From: Bog-473 sp963745665
Lineage (GTDB): Bacteria > Actinomycetota > Acidimicrobiia > Acidimicrobiales > RAAP-2
DNA length: 64,000 nt
Assembly (NCBI GenBank): GCA_963745665.1
Contig: CAVUYE010000002.1
Span: 1,178,001-1,242,000 of the forward strand
Direction: 5' to 3'
A program made the translations under genes and the position numbers. A model generated the notes under the pieces. That model worked only from the letters and a program-made list of their open reading frames with translations. It was not told where the DNA came from and ran no database searches. The number at the start of each line of letters is the position of its first letter. Position 1 is the first letter of the stretch. Shown piece by piece: positions 20,080 to 30,890 of the stretch.

Positions 20080-21682
20080 GTGATCGTCGGATCAGCCCTC
20101 ACCATCGAAATCGGTGACCGCACCCTGCTGTCGGACGCCTCGTTCGTCGTCGGCGCAGGGCGAGAAGGTCGGGCCTGGTGGGGCGCAACGGGACCGGGAA
20201 GTCGTCCTTCATCTCCGTCCTGGTGGGGGAGACGTCGCCGCAGCTGCGCCACCGGGGCAACGTCCGCCTCCTCGGGTCGTTCGGGTACCTGCCGCAGGCG
20301 CCGGTGCCGGGCGGCCTCGGTCTCGAGCCGACGGGCTTCTCCCACATCCTCTCGGCCCGCGGCCTCGACGTCCTCGACGACGCGTTGGGCACCGCCCGCG
20401 ACGCCATGGCCGACGATCCGACCGAGGAGAACATCGAGCTGTTCACGGACCTGCAGGAGCAGTTCCAGTCCAACGGCGGCTACGAGGCCGAATCGGTGAT
20501 GGCCCGTCTGGCCGACGGCCTCGGCCTGCGCCAGGAGCTGCTCCTGGAGGACATCGACTGCGCTGTCCGGTGGCCAGCGCCGTCGCGTCGACCTCATGCG
20601 CGTGCTCTTCCAGGAGCCCGAGCTGATGATCCTCGACGAGCCGACGAACCACCTCGACCGCTCCGCCAAGCGCTGGCTGCTCGATGAGCTGGCGCGCTTC
20701 AACGGTGCCCTCCTCGTCGTCAGCCACGACCTCAAGTTGCTCGACCAGTCCATCACCAAGGTCCTCAACATCGCGAACCAGCACATGACCGAGTGGAAGG
20801 GGAACTACTCCAAGTTCGAGGCCGCCAAGGAGGCCGACCAGTCGCAACGCGAGCGTGCCTCCGAGCTCGAGGCGCGTGAGATCAAGCGCCTCTCGCTGCT
20901 GGCCGACTCCATGCGGGGGAGCACGGAGAAGCGGGCCCGCAAGGCCAAGCAGTTGGACCGCCGGGTCGACCGCATGGAGGGCAGCCGGACACAGGTCGAG
21001 AAGCGGGACCGGGCGAGCAAGTTCTCGCTCCCGACGCCGCCCCGCTCCGGTGGCGTCCCGCTCGAGGTGGCCAAGCTGGGCATCCGCTACGGCAGCAACG
21101 AGGTGCTGTCGGAGGTGACCTTCCACGCCGGGCGGGGCGATCACATCGTGATCATCGGCCGCAACGGTGCTGGGAAGTCCTCACTCCTGCGCTGCCTGGC
21201 CGGCGCCCAGGAGCCCTCGAACGGCGCGATCGAGCTCGGGGCGAACGTCGAGCTCGGCTATTTCGCCCAGGAGCACGAGCAGATCGACCCTGATCGCAGC
21301 GCGCTCGACAACGTGAGCGACGCCGTGCTGAAGGCCGAGCGGGACCGCCGCGCCCTGCTGGGCTCGTTCGGGCTGCCCTCCAAGGCCGCCGACCAGTTGC
21401 CCGGGCACCCTGTCGGGAGGCGAGCGGGCCAAGCTCGGGCTGGCCATGCTGTCGGCAGGCGAGGCGAACCTCCTCCTGCTCGACGAGCCCACCAACAACC
21501 TCGACCCCTCGTCCATCGCCGCCGTCGGCGCCATGCTCGGCGCGTGGCCGGGCACGATCGTGGCGGTCAGCCACGAACGGGGCTTCGTCGAGGCCCTACG
21601 GCCGACCTATTGCCTGCGCCTGCCCGAAGAGCGCTTCACCCACTGGCGTGAGGAGTACCTCGACGACGTGGAGATGCGCTGA
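20080..21682 (+). CDS. ABC-F family ATPase (frameshifted)
   Basis: A soluble protein with two ABC domains and no membrane part, which acts on the ribosome (translation factor or antibiotic protection). Domain 1 has Walker A 'GRNGTGKSS' (after correction), signature 'LSGGQRRR' and Walker B 'LMILDEPTNHLD'. A basic helical linker (about 20800-21020) follows. Domain 2 has 'GRNGAGKSS', 'LSGGERAKLGLAML' and 'LLLLDEPTNNLD'. Four +1 shifts (about 20152, 20186, 20567, 21415), each fixed by removing one G, give 532 residues, normal for the family. The C-terminal end overlaps the convergent peptide-binding gene by 47 bases. Confidence 0.88.
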
Positions 21683-23329
21683 CTACGATCATCCAGATCT
21701 GGGCCGGCCACAGCACGCCCTCGTCGTAGGCGATGGCCTTCGAACCCTGGAGCGTGGTCGGGTTGGCGAAGTTCTGCACTTTCGGGTTGGCCGCGAGGCA
21801 CCAGGTGTCACGGGCGAGCCAGAGGTAGGGGATGTCCTGGGCCAGGTACTCGTTGATCTGCTGGTAGGCCTTGATCCGGTCCGCCTTGTCGTTCGTCTCC
21901 CTCCCTGCGGTGAGGGCGGCCTGAATGCGAGGGTCGTTGTTGCGGGCCATGTTCAAGGGCAGCGGAGGGCCGACGGTCGTCGTGCTCCACCACACGTAGT
22001 TCAGGTCGGGATCGACGGCGCCGAACTGGCGCCACAACGTGGCCTCGTAGGTGCCGGCCAGTGCGTCGTTGATGATCGTCGCCTGGGCCAGGATGTTGAT
22101 CGTCACCTTCATGCCCGCCGTCTGCCAGGCCTGCTGCAGGAACTGGGCGGCCGCCAGGGTCTCGGGGTCGCTCGTCGAATTGAGTGTGAAGCTGGGCGCG
22201 CTGCCCGTCTGTTGCTGCACCTGCTTGACCAGCTTGGCGGCTTGCGTCGGGTTGTACTTCGGGTAGGCGGTCGTGCTGTAGAACTCGCTCCCCGGCAGGA
22301 AGAGGCCGTTCATGGGCGCGTCGATGCCCTTGTCGATGACCTTGGAGAACTGGGCCTGGTTGACGCACATGGCCATCGCCTGGCGCAGCGTCTTGTTGTT
22401 GAACGGAGCCTTGGACGTGTTCAACATGATGCACTGCACCGTGGGCTGTCCCACGATCTGCCCGCTGTTGTCGTAGTAGGAGTACTTGTCGTTGCCCCGG
22501 AACTGCAGGAGGTTGTTGGGGGAGTTCGAGTGCATGATGTCGATCTCGCCGGTCTCGAGCGCGTCGGCGCGCGAGCGCGTCGTTGATGATCGGCTTGTAC
22601 GTGATGGAGTTGAGGTAGGGGTACCCCCCCTTGCGCCAGTAGTGCGGGTTCCTGGTGGCCGTCATGTGGCTGTTGGGGACCCAGTCCTGGAAGACGAAGG
22701 GACCGGTCCCGATCGGGTTCGACGTGCCGCCGTCGGTGGCGTTGAGCATCGACGGCGCAGCGATGTAGCCGGTCTGCGCCTGGGCCAGGTAGTAGGGGAA
22801 GGGGGCCCACGGCGACTTCAAGTTGATCGTGACCGCCAACGGCCCGGTGATGTCCGCGCTGCTGAAATCGGCGAAGGCGGGCCCGGTCAACACGCCGCTC
22901 GCCGTGGTCTCGATGTTCTGATGCAGGGCGGCCGCGTTGAGCGGCGTGCCGTCGTGGAACACGATGTTCGGGCGCAACGTGATGGTGAAGGCGGTGAAGT
23001 CCTCGTTCGACGTGATCGACTCGGCCAGGTACGGCTCGACGCCGCCGGCGGCGTTCACGATGGCCAGGGGGTCGAAGACGGTGCGGCCGTAGAGGAAGCC
23101 CCCCTCGTCCCAACGCGCCGTCGCGGGATTGAAGCCGCTCTCCTCGGTGTCGATGCCGAAGGTCAGCGACCCTCCCGTGACCGGCCTTTTCGTGGAGATC
23201 CCGTTCCGCCCGGGTCCGTTGGTCTGCGCCGCGCCGGCTTCGCCACCCAGGGCGCCGAGCCAAGGCGGCCCCGGCGCCCAGTGCGAGCCCGCCGGCCATG
23301 AACGACCGGCGATCAAATGACTGCGTCAT
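21636..23329 (-). CDS. Tat-exported family 5 extracellular solute-binding protein (frameshifted)
   Basis: The N-terminus 'MTQSFDRRSFMAGGLALGAG' has a twin-arginine signal (RRSFM). The mature part follows the SBP_bac_5 (DppA/OppA) pattern: 'GGSLTFGIDTEESGFNPAT', 'HDGTPLNAAALHQNIE', 'GTGPFVFQDWVPNSHMTATR', 'RQAMAMCVNQAQF'. Two +1 shifts (about 23265 and 22572) break it; corrected length is about 563 residues. It would bind peptides or other solutes outside the membrane for an ABC importer. No permease or ATPase for such an importer is adjacent, so it is an orphan here. The C-terminal tail runs into the convergent ABC-F gene and may be wrong. Confidence 0.85.
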
Positions 23330-23485
23330 CGCGAACCCCCCAGGGTCTCGATCCCATTGCTTATGGCTCTGGCGCCGCACGTTACAACTTCGTGACCGTT
23401 TGAGGGTGGCGGACGATTGGGGTGCCGCCGAGGACCTATGGCAACCTGGGCCGGCACAGCGCATGATCACGAAAGGTAGGCAGCA

Positions 23486-23969
23486 ATGACGATCGCAATC
23501 GGTGACCGGGTGCCCGACGTGAAGGTCTTCACATTCGGCGACAAGGGACCCGAGGCGACCACGTCGACCGAGGTCCTGGGCAAGGGCAAGGTCGTCCTCT
23601 TCGGGGTCCCGGGTGCGTTCACCCCTACCTGTTCGGACCACCACCTCCCCGGGTACGTGCTGCGGGCCGACGAGCTCAGCGCCAAGGGTGCCGACAAGGT
23701 CGTGTGCGTATCGGTCAACGACCCCTTCGTCATGGGCGCGTGGGGCGCAGGACCAGAAGGTCGGTGACACCGTGGTCATGCTGGCCGACGGCAACGGCGA
23801 GCTGGCCGGGGCCATGGGTCTCACCATGGACGGCAGCGGCTTCGGTCTCGGATCGCGCATCCAGCGTTTCGCCGCCATCATCGACGACGGCGTGGTCAGC
23901 TGGCTCGCCGTCGAGCCCGGTCCCGGCCTCAACGTCAGCTCGGCCGAGGAAGTGCTCGCCGCGCTCTAA
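23486..23969 (+). CDS. Peroxiredoxin, Prx5-like (frameshifted)
   Basis: ATG 23486 follows a purine-rich ribosome site (AAAGGTAGG). 'FGVPGAFTPTCSDHHLPGY' contains the peroxidatic Cys in the P-x3-T-x2-C pattern of the Prx5/AhpE group. One +1 shift near 23748 (an extra G in TGGGGCG) breaks it; corrected length is 160 residues. It reduces hydroperoxides in the cytosol. The later Cys expected for an atypical 2-Cys mechanism is not obvious after the shift, so it may act as a 1-Cys enzyme with an external thiol. Confidence 0.87.
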
Positions 23970-24201
23970 ACCTCGGCGCACATGCCAGCGCGGGCCCAAC
24001 ATGCCGGCGCCCATCCGCCGCCGCTCGCAGTCCCGGCGACCCACCGAAACAGGCGTGTTGCCGCCACGTTCGGTTGCAACGCGGTGGCGGTGTGCATCCG
24101 CTGTGGCAATTGTCATCGCGTAGTGCGAATTCCTCGAACCACTTGGGCACAATCCTCCTCGCAAGGGCTGCATGGCGGATGCGGAATAGAGGGGAAAGGC
24201 A

Positions 24202-25400
24202 ATGCGCAGGGTGGTGGGAGCGCGTCGGAGCGTTCGACGCGCGCGTGCATGTTCGGTGCGACCGCGGCGGCGGTGGTCGCGCTCTTGATGGTGGCAGCGC
24301 CCGACACCGGGACGCTCGCCGGAGCGTCGCGCCTGGCCCAGGCACCCGAGATGATCTCCGGCGGCCAGTCGGGGCCCTCCTCGGCATCGACATCGGCACC
24401 GACGCCCATGCCGCCCACGTGGACAGGGTCCTCGTCGGTCTCCGGCCGCCTGCCGCCCGGGTCCACCTCCACATCGACCCCGACCGCCACGTCGACCTCC
24501 AACCCGACGTCGCCATCAGCCCCGGCCGCCGCCCACGCGCCCGAGAAGCTCTACGGCCGCCAGCCGGCGTCCACCTCTGCATCGACCTCCATCTCCACCT
24601 CGACGTCGGAGGCCGATGCGGACTGCCAGGGGACCACGCCGCTCGGCCTTCCGGGCAACGTGGAACTGCACCTTCGACGACGAGTTCAACGGCACCTCGC
24701 TCGAACACGAACGAACTGGGTGCCCCAGGAGACCGCCGCCAGCGGCTACCTCAACGGCGCCACGGCCTGCTACGTCGACAACCCCGACACGATCTCGGTC
24801 TCGGGCGGCTACCTGAACCTGACGGCGCGCCAGGTGGCGCCCTTCACGTGCGCGGACGGGAGCAACAGCTTCACGACGAGCTACGAGGCGGGCATGGTCT
24901 CGACGGAGGGCCTCTTCGACCAGACCTACGGCGCCTTCGAGGTCAGCGCCAAGCTGCCGCCGTCCGTGGTCGAGGGCCTGCAGGAGACGATGTGGCTCTA
25001 CCCGCAGAACGTTGACCTACGGCGCCTGGCCCGACTCGGGCGAGATCGACTTCGCCGAGTTCTACAGCGAGTTCCCGGGCCTCGACGTGCCCTACATCCA
25101 CTACTCGCAGTCCTCGACCGATCTCGAACGCCACGTCGTACGACTGCCTCATCAACCAGGACGCGTTCAACACGTACGGCGTCGACTGGACGCCGACGTC
25201 GATCACCGTGCTCTACAACGGCACGCCCTGCCTCGTCGACCACCCCCAGCACGGGCAGCGAGCCGTTCGACCAACCGTTCTTCATCGCCCTGACCCAGGC
25301 GCTCGGCGTCGGTACCAACGCCTTCACGCCCAGCGTGACGGAGTTGCCGGCCACGACCCAGATCGACTGGGTCCGCGCCTGGGCTCCGGCTTCCGGGTAG
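24202..25400 (+). CDS. Secreted glycoside hydrolase family 16-like protein (frameshifted)
   Basis: ATG 24202 follows GGGGAAAGG. A signal-like hydrophobic stretch 'FGATAAAVVALLMVAAP' leads into a Ser/Thr/Pro linker ('STSTPTATSTSNPTS'), then a laminarinase-like fold beginning 'NWNCTFDDEFNGTSL'. The GH16 catalytic motif ExDxxE is seen as 'EIDFAEF' at 25041-25061, and the end 'IDWVRAWAPASG' matches the family's last strand. About eight +1 shifts fit the length; removing a G at each visible site ('AAC[G]TGG', 'AAC[G]TTG', 'CTC[G]AAC') restores 396 residues. It would cut beta-1,3/1,4-glucans or a related glycan outside the cell. Confidence 0.82.
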
Positions 25401-25426
25401 GCCACCCTTCCGGCCGATCGGCCGCC

Positions 25427-25479
25427 TTGACATGCAACCGTCTGGCTGCTTAAGTAGGGTCATGCAGCCAAATGGTTGC
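25427..25479 (+). promoter_or_regulatory. Promoter and operator of the ArsR/AHSA1 pair
   Basis: A consensus -35 TTGACA (25427-25432) is followed 17-18 bases later by TTAAGT/TAAGTA. A long inverted repeat, GCAACCGTCTGGCTGC (25434-25449) and GCAGCCAAATGGTTGC (25464-25479), with 14 of 16 arm positions pairing, covers the spacer and the start region. This is the expected place for an ArsR repressor to bind; autoregulation is inferred. Confidence 0.6.
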
Positions 25480-25512
25480 TAATGACACCAGCGGATGGTG
25501 CGATGCAGGCAG

Positions 25513-25825
25513 ATGGATGCGGTCTTCCGGGCTCTGAGCGACCCTGCCCGGCGCCGGCTCCTGGACCGGCTCAACGAGCGCAACGGGCTCACCCTCGGCG
25601 AGCTCTGCGCGGACATGGGCATGACCCGGCAGTCGGTCTCCAAGCACCTCGACGTGTTGGAGGAGGCCGGCCTCGTGGCCACCTCCCGCCGGGGGAGGGA
25701 GAAGCTGCACTTCTTGAACGCCGCTCCCATCAACGACATCGCCGACCGCTGGATCCACCACTACGACCGGTCGCGGGCCGAGGCCCTCGCCGATCTCAAG
25801 ACGGCACTGGAGGCCACCCCCATGA
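25513..25825 (+). CDS. ArsR family HTH regulator (frameshifted near its end)
   Basis: 'MDAVFRALSDPARRRLLDRL' and 'LGELCADMGMTRQSVSKHLD' are the winged-helix core of the ArsR group usually paired with SRPBCC proteins, followed by 'LEEAGLVATSRRGREKLHFL'. No metal-binding CxC is present, so metal sensing is unlikely. As sequenced the frame runs on into the next gene. One extra G in 'GAG[G]CCACC' would make it stop at TGA 25823-25825, overlapping the next ATG (25822); I prefer this reading (103 residues). An ArsR-AHSA1 fusion is the alternative. Confidence 0.8.
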
Positions 25826-26339
25826 ACCAGACGAGCGACCAGACCACCTTCGTCTACACGACCTACATCGAGCCACGCCCGAACGGGTCTGGCAGGGACT
25901 GACCGACCCGGCCTTCACCGAGCGCTACTGGCGGCACCCCGCCTCGGGCGGGGTCACGTACCGCACGGACTGGCAGAAGGGCTCCGGCTACGACGTGGCC
26001 TACGACCAGGTCGGGGCTGGTGGTCGCGATCCCGAGCAGGTGATCCTCGAGTCCGATCCCTCCGCGCGTCTCGCCTACACCTGGCACACCTTCACCCCGG
26101 AGTGGGCCGTCGCCCACGGCTTCGACGAGGCCACGGCTGCGGCGTGGCGGGCCGAGCCCCGCTCGAAGGTCGCCTTCGACATCGAGGAGGCGGGGGAGGG
26201 CGTGGTGAAGCTGACCGTCGTGCACGACGGCTTCGCGCCCGGGAGCGCCGTGCTCGAGGGCGTCCGCGGCGGCTGGCCGGCGGTCATCGCCAGCCTGAAG
26301 ACGCTGCTCGAGACCGGCTCGCCCCTGCCGGCCACGTAG
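25822..26339 (+). CDS. SRPBCC/AHSA1-domain protein (frameshifted)
   Basis: 'TPERVWQGLTDPAFTERYW' is the START-like AHSA1 signature, and 'ERYWRHPASGGVTYRTDWQKG' and 'GVVKLTVVHDGFAPGS' complete the fold. The hydrophobic cavity proteins of this group bind small ligands. A shift near 25872 separates the start 'MNQTSDQTTFVYTTYI' from the rest. It fits either two extra Gs (reading YITTPERVW) or one missing G (YIEATPERVW), so it is the one place here where a deletion is as good as insertions. Length is about 171 residues. It is coupled to the ArsR gene. Confidence 0.8.
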
Positions 26340-26391
26340 ACCAGCGCCCCGCGGTGGCCAGCCCCAACATGAAGATGGGAGGTCAGCCCCC

Positions 26392-26435
26392 TTGCCGGAA
26401 CGGCTCACTTGGAGTAGGATACTCAGTATGCTACT
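26392..26435 (+). promoter_or_regulatory. PadR promoter with 23-bp palindromic operator
   Basis: TTGCCG (26392-26397), 17 bases, TAGGAT (26415-26420) form a promoter. A 23-base palindrome at 26413-26435, arms AGTAG-ATACT and AGTAT-CTACT around a central C, covers the -10 box. Only the centre and one symmetric pair fail to match. The PadR gene starts at 26451, so the site is the obvious target for its product. Confidence 0.7.
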
Positions 26436-26450
26436 TCGAAAAGGGCAATC

Positions 26451-27040
26451 ATGAGTGTCCGCCACGCCCTGCTGGCCCTCCTCAGCGAGGGACCCAAGTA
26501 CGGGCTGCAGCTGCGCCAGGAGTTCGAGTCCCGCACCGGTGAGGTCTGGCCGCTCAACGTCGGGCAGGTGTACACGACCCTGCAGCGGCTGGAGCGGGAC
26601 GGCCTCGTCGAGTCCGACGACGTCGGCCGAAGAGGGACCGCAGAAGGGCTTCCACATCACCCAGGAGGGTGCCGACGAGCTCAGCCCAGTGGTTGCGCAC
26701 CCCGCCGGATTTCTCGTCGCCGCCCCGCGACGAGTTGGTGATCAAGGTGCTGGTCGCGCTCGGGCTCCCGGGGGTGGACGTGCACGAGGTGGTGCAGGTG
26801 CACCGGCGCTATCTGGTCGAGCTGATGCAGCAGTGGACGCGCCTCAAGGAGGACGAATCGCGCCTCGACCTCAACTTCGCGCTGGTGGTCGACGCCGAGC
26901 TGTTCCGGCTCGACTCGCTGATCCGGTGGTTGGACACGGCCGACGGCCGTCTGAAGAGAGCGGCGGCGGGCGAAGCTGCGCCGGCTTCGCCGTCGTTCCC
27001 CCTCCCCAAGGCCCGGCGCAGGGTGGGAGCCCCCGAATGA
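26451..27040 (+). CDS. PadR family transcriptional regulator (frameshifted)
   Basis: 'MSVRHALLALLSEGPKYGLQ' and 'VYTTLQRLERDGLVESDDV' form the PadR winged helix; the C-terminal helical part 'VDVHEVVQVHRRYLVELMQQ' supports dimerisation. Two +1 shifts (about 26625 and 26692) break it; corrected length is 195 residues. Its TGA (27038-27040) overlaps the ATG of the ABC ATPase, making a PadR-ATPase-permease operon, an arrangement common for drug- or peptide-responsive exporters. Confidence 0.86.
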
Positions 27041-27759
27041 GCTACCTCGAACTACGCGACATCTCCAAGGTCTACGGAGAGGGGCCAACAGAGGTCCAGG
27101 CCCTGCAGCGCGTCGACCTCTCCGTCGAGGCCGGATCTCTCGTGGCGGTCATGGGCTCCAGCGGCTCGGGCAAGAGCACGCTGCTGACCATCGCCGGCAG
27201 CCTGGAGGACCCCACCAGCGGTGAGGTCTACATCGGCGGCCGTTCCCTCTCCTCGCTGTCGCGCAACGGCAAGGCGCAGCTGCGCCGCCAGTCCATCGGG
27301 TACGTCTTCCAGGACTACAACCTGCTGGCCGGGCTCAGCGCGGTGGAGAACGTCTCGCTGCCCCTCGAGCTGGACGGCGTGGCGGCCCGCAAGGCCCAGG
27401 CGGTGGCCCTCGAGTCGCTCGAGGAGTTCGGCCTGTCGGACCGGGCGTCGCACTACCCCGACCAGCTCTCCGGAGGTGAGCGCCAGCGGGTCGCCATCGC
27501 CCGCGCCGTGGTCGGCGGACGTCAGCTCCTCCTGGCCGACGAGCCCTCCGGCGCGCTCGACTCGACCAACGCCGAGAGCGTGATGCGGCTGATCCTGGCG
27601 GCCTGCCACCGCGGTCTGGCCGCCGTGGTGGTGACGCACGACGCGCAGCTCGCCTCGTGGGCCGACCGGGTGATCTTCCTGCGCGACGGCCGTATCGTCG
27701 ACCAGACGCTGCCGGTCGAGAGCCCCGAGACGTTCCTCGCCGACGTCCGGAACCGATGA
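27037..27759 (+). CDS. ABC transporter ATP-binding protein, MacB/LolD type
   Basis: An intact 240-residue ATPase: Walker A 'GSSGSGKST', signature 'LSGGERQRVAIARA', Walker B 'LLLADEPSGALD' and H-loop 'VVVTHDAQLA'. It energises the large permease next to it, with ATGA overlaps on both sides (27037-27040 and 27756-27759). It is one of the few long genes between 10.4 and 38.4 kb that needs no correction. Confidence 0.93.
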   Translation: MSYLELRDISKVYGEGPTEVQALQRVDLSVEAGSLVAVMGSSGSGKSTLLTIAGSLEDPTSGEVYIGGRSLSSLSRNGKAQLRRQSIGYVFQDYNLLAGLSAVENVSLPLELDGVAARKAQAVALESLEEFGLSDRASHYPDQLSGGERQRVAIARAVVGGRQLLLADEPSGALDSTNAESVMRLILAACHRGLAAVVVTHDAQLASWADRVIFLRDGRIVDQTLPVESPETFLADVRNR

Positions 27760-30330
27760 GCGTCGGCGTTCTTGAGCGGCCGGCCACCGGATCGGTCCCC
27801 GCACCGAGCACCGGCGGCATCGCGGCCCGCCGGGCCATGGTCCGCTGGGCCTGGCGCCTCTTCCGGCGCGAGTGGCGCCAGCAGCTGCTCATCCTGCTCC
27901 TCATCGTCGTGGCGGTGGCGGCCGTCGTCGTCGGTGCCGCGGTGGCGGTCAACACGCCGCCGCCGGCCGACGCCGGGCTTCGGCACGGCGCACGACCTGG
28001 CGACCTTCAACCTGTCCGCGCCCACGTCTCAAGGCACCGTCGGTCACCCTCTCGGACGTGCAGGCGCAGATCGCCACGCTCGAGCAGCGCTACGGCCGGG
28101 TCCAGGTCATCGAGAACGAGACCTTCAGCGTTCCCGGCTCCGACCAGACGTATCAGCTGCGGTCCCAGGACCCGCACGGCCCCTATGGCGGGCCGATGCT
28201 GCAGCTGCTGTCGGGGCGCTACCCGACGGGGGCCGATCAGATCGCCGTCACCCCCGGGCTGGCGTCCGAGCTCAACCTCGCCGTGGGCGACACGTGGCCG
28301 CAGGGCGGCAAGACCGTCGTCGGCATTGTGCAGAACCCACAGAGCCTGCTCGACGAGTTCGCGCTGGTCCCGCCCGGGCAGGTGACGCACCCGACCCAGG
28401 TCAGCGTCCTCTTCGACGCATCCCCGTCGGAAGCCAGGAATCTGCCCTCCTACGTCACCACGCCCGGAGCGAACAACAACGGCATCAACCCGTCAACCAT
28501 CGTGCTGGCCTTGGCGACGGTCGGCATGCTCCTGATCGCCCTGGTGTCGATCGGCGGCTTCACGGTGCTGGCCCAGCGCCGCATGCGTTCCCTCGGGATG
28601 CTCGAGTCGATGGGCGCGACCGACCGCAACGTCCGGCTCGTCCTGGAGGTCAACGGCGTCATCGTGGGCGTCGTGGGCGCCGTCGTGGGCTTCGCGCTCG
28701 GTCTGGTCGCTCTGGCTGGCCTACCGACCGCACAACGAGCAGAGCGCGCACCACGTCATCGGCATGTTCGCACTGCCCTGGAACGTGATCGTGCCGGCCA
28801 TGGTGCTCGCGGTCGTCGCGACCTTCTTCGCCGCCAGCTACCCGGCGCGGGCCATCACCCGCGTGCCGGTCGTCAGCCGCGCTGGCCGGGCGTCCCGCGC
28901 CGCCACGCCAGATCCACCGCTCGCTGGTGCCCGGCGTGATCGCCCTGGTCATCGGGTTCGTCTTTTTCTCCCTCTCGGGCGCCTCGGGGAACGGGGGCGG
29001 CGTCATCTGGCTGGTCCCGGGGTTCATCGCGTTGATCGTCGGGATCATCCTCGTCTCGCCGTTCTTCCTGGCCCTGCTGGCCCGGGTCGGAGGGAGGTCG
29101 CCCATCGCCATCCGCCTGCCGTTGCGCGACATGGCGCGCTACCGGGCCCGCTCCGGCTCGGCCCTCTCGGCCATCAGCCTCGGCATCATGATCGCGGTCA
29201 TCATCTGCGCCGTCGCCGTCGCCCGCTACTCCAACGTCTTCGACTACGTCGGACCGAACATGGCGGCGAACACGATGAACGTGTACAGCCCGCCGCCTAC
29301 CGGCACCCAACTCTTCGGACCGGGCGGTCAAAGCCAAACTGCGCGGCCGGCGCCGAGCGTCTCGTCTCAGGTGGCCACCGTGCACGCCATCGCCTCCGCG
29401 GTCGGCGCCACGCACACGTCGTCGAGCTCGACAATCCGGCGGTCGGCCTGCAGAACCCGAGCGAGGCCGGCCGCCAGTGGGACGGGCCGATCTACGTGGC
29501 GACGCCGGCCCTCCTGCGGGCCTACGGCATCAACCCGTCGTCCATCCCGTCCAACGTCGACATCCTCAGCTCGCGGCCCGGACTTGCCGGCTCGGGCGTG
29601 CAGCTGACCTTCGGCGGGGCGGAGGAAAGGGGGGCGGCGGCCCCCAGGGCTTCGGCGGCCCGGCGGCAACTACAACCAGTGCACGCCCAACCAGTGCCTG
29701 GCCCACCCCGTGGTCCAGGAGGAGAGCCAGCTGCCCGATCGGCACGTCGGCCCCGAACACGGTGATCACCGAGAGCGCGCTGCGCCGGCTGCACCTGGCG
29801 GGCCAGAACAGCCTCGAGGGCTGGATGATCCTGGCCAACAGTCCGATCACCTCGGCGCAGCTCACGAGCGCCAACTCGCTGGCGGCCGTCCGGCAGACCT
29901 GAGCATCGAGTCGAAGAACGACGCGCCGACGTCGGCCGAGATCGTGAACTGGGCGACCGTCTTCGGCATCGCGCTCGCCCTCGGCGTCCTCGCCATGAGC
30001 GTCGGCCTGATCCGCAGCGAGACGGCGAGCGACCTGCGCACGCTCACGGCCGCCGGTGCGAGCTCGCGCACCCGGCGCAGCCTGACGGCGGTCACCGCCG
30101 GTGGCCTGGCCTTCCTGGGCGCGCTGCTCGGGACGGTGGCGGCCTACGTCGGGCTGTTCGGCTGGTTCCGCTCGAACACGCTCGAGGGTGGCGTGTCGGA
30201 CATCATCAACCACGTCCCGTGGGACAACCTGTTCCTCATCCTGATCGCCATGCCGGTCGTCGCCACGCTCATCGGCTGGGTGCTGGCCGGGCGAGAGCCG
30301 ACGGGCATCGGCACCCGACCGATGGAGTAG
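27756..30330 (+). CDS. FtsX/MacB-like ABC transporter permease (heavily frameshifted)
   Basis: An N-terminal helix 'QQLLILLLIVVAVAAVVVGA', an extracellular MacB-type periplasmic-core-like domain, then three helices with 'TVLAQRRMRSLGMLESMGAT' (the FtsX-domain coupling region). A second half has 'PLRDMARYRARSGSALSAIS' and ends in another FtsX domain ('SETASDLRTLTAAGASSRTR'). Thus two FtsX domains lie in one chain of about 853 residues. Thirteen +1 shifts account for the length. Each can be fixed with single G removals and the total restores 854 codons exactly. With its ATPase it would move a peptide, lipid or drug outward; the substrate is unknown. Confidence 0.82.
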
Positions 30331-30335
30331 GAGAC

Positions 30336-30862
30336 GTGACCGTCCGCAGCGATGCGGGGTCGGTGACGAGCGGGACTCCTTTAGCGCCACCGGGCGCTGC
30401 GGTGGCCCGAGGCCGCCGGTCGCAGAGCCCGGTTCGCAGTCCACCTTGGTCCTCCTGGCGACCTTCGCCGCCTCGCTGGCCACCGTGACGCTGATCACGG
30501 AGGGGTGGCCCCACCTGGTCGTCGGGTTGGCGTTCGTCGCCCTCGCCGTCGTGCACGTGGTGCAGCGCCGCCACACCGTCGCCCGGCTGCTCGGGAACCT
30601 CGGACGCGCCCGCACGTGGTTCCGCCGCCGGGGGCGGTTGGCATGGTCGGACATGGTCCTGGCCCTGTTGACCCTCAACGTGCTCGTCTCGGGGACCTAC
30701 GACCTGCTCTCGGGCAACCAGGTGATCCTCCACCCGCGCAGCGTCGGGATCCCGTTCCGCGACATCGGGTGGCACGTGGCGTCGGCACTCGTGCTGCTCG
30801 TGTACCTGTGCGTGCACGTGGCGCGCCGCTGGGGCCACATCCGCCGTTCCGCCATCCGCTGA
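30336..30862 (+). CDS. Small multi-helix membrane protein, DUF4405-like (frameshifted)
   Basis: GTG 30336 stands four bases after a GGAG. The product has about four helices: 'LVLLATFAASLATVTL', 'HLVVGLAFVALAVVHVV', 'SDMVLALLTLNVLVSGTYDL' and 'IGWHVASALVLLVYLCVHVA'. Repeated His residues near helix ends (…VVHVVQRRH…, …IGWHV…, …LCVHVARRWGH…) recall the cytochrome b561-like/DUF4405 group, so haem binding is possible. Two +1 shifts upstream of 30446 give 174 residues. It follows the permease closely and may belong to that operon. Confidence 0.6.
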
Positions 30863-30890
30863 TCCGTCTCGCCGGCAGCGGGGGAGGGGC

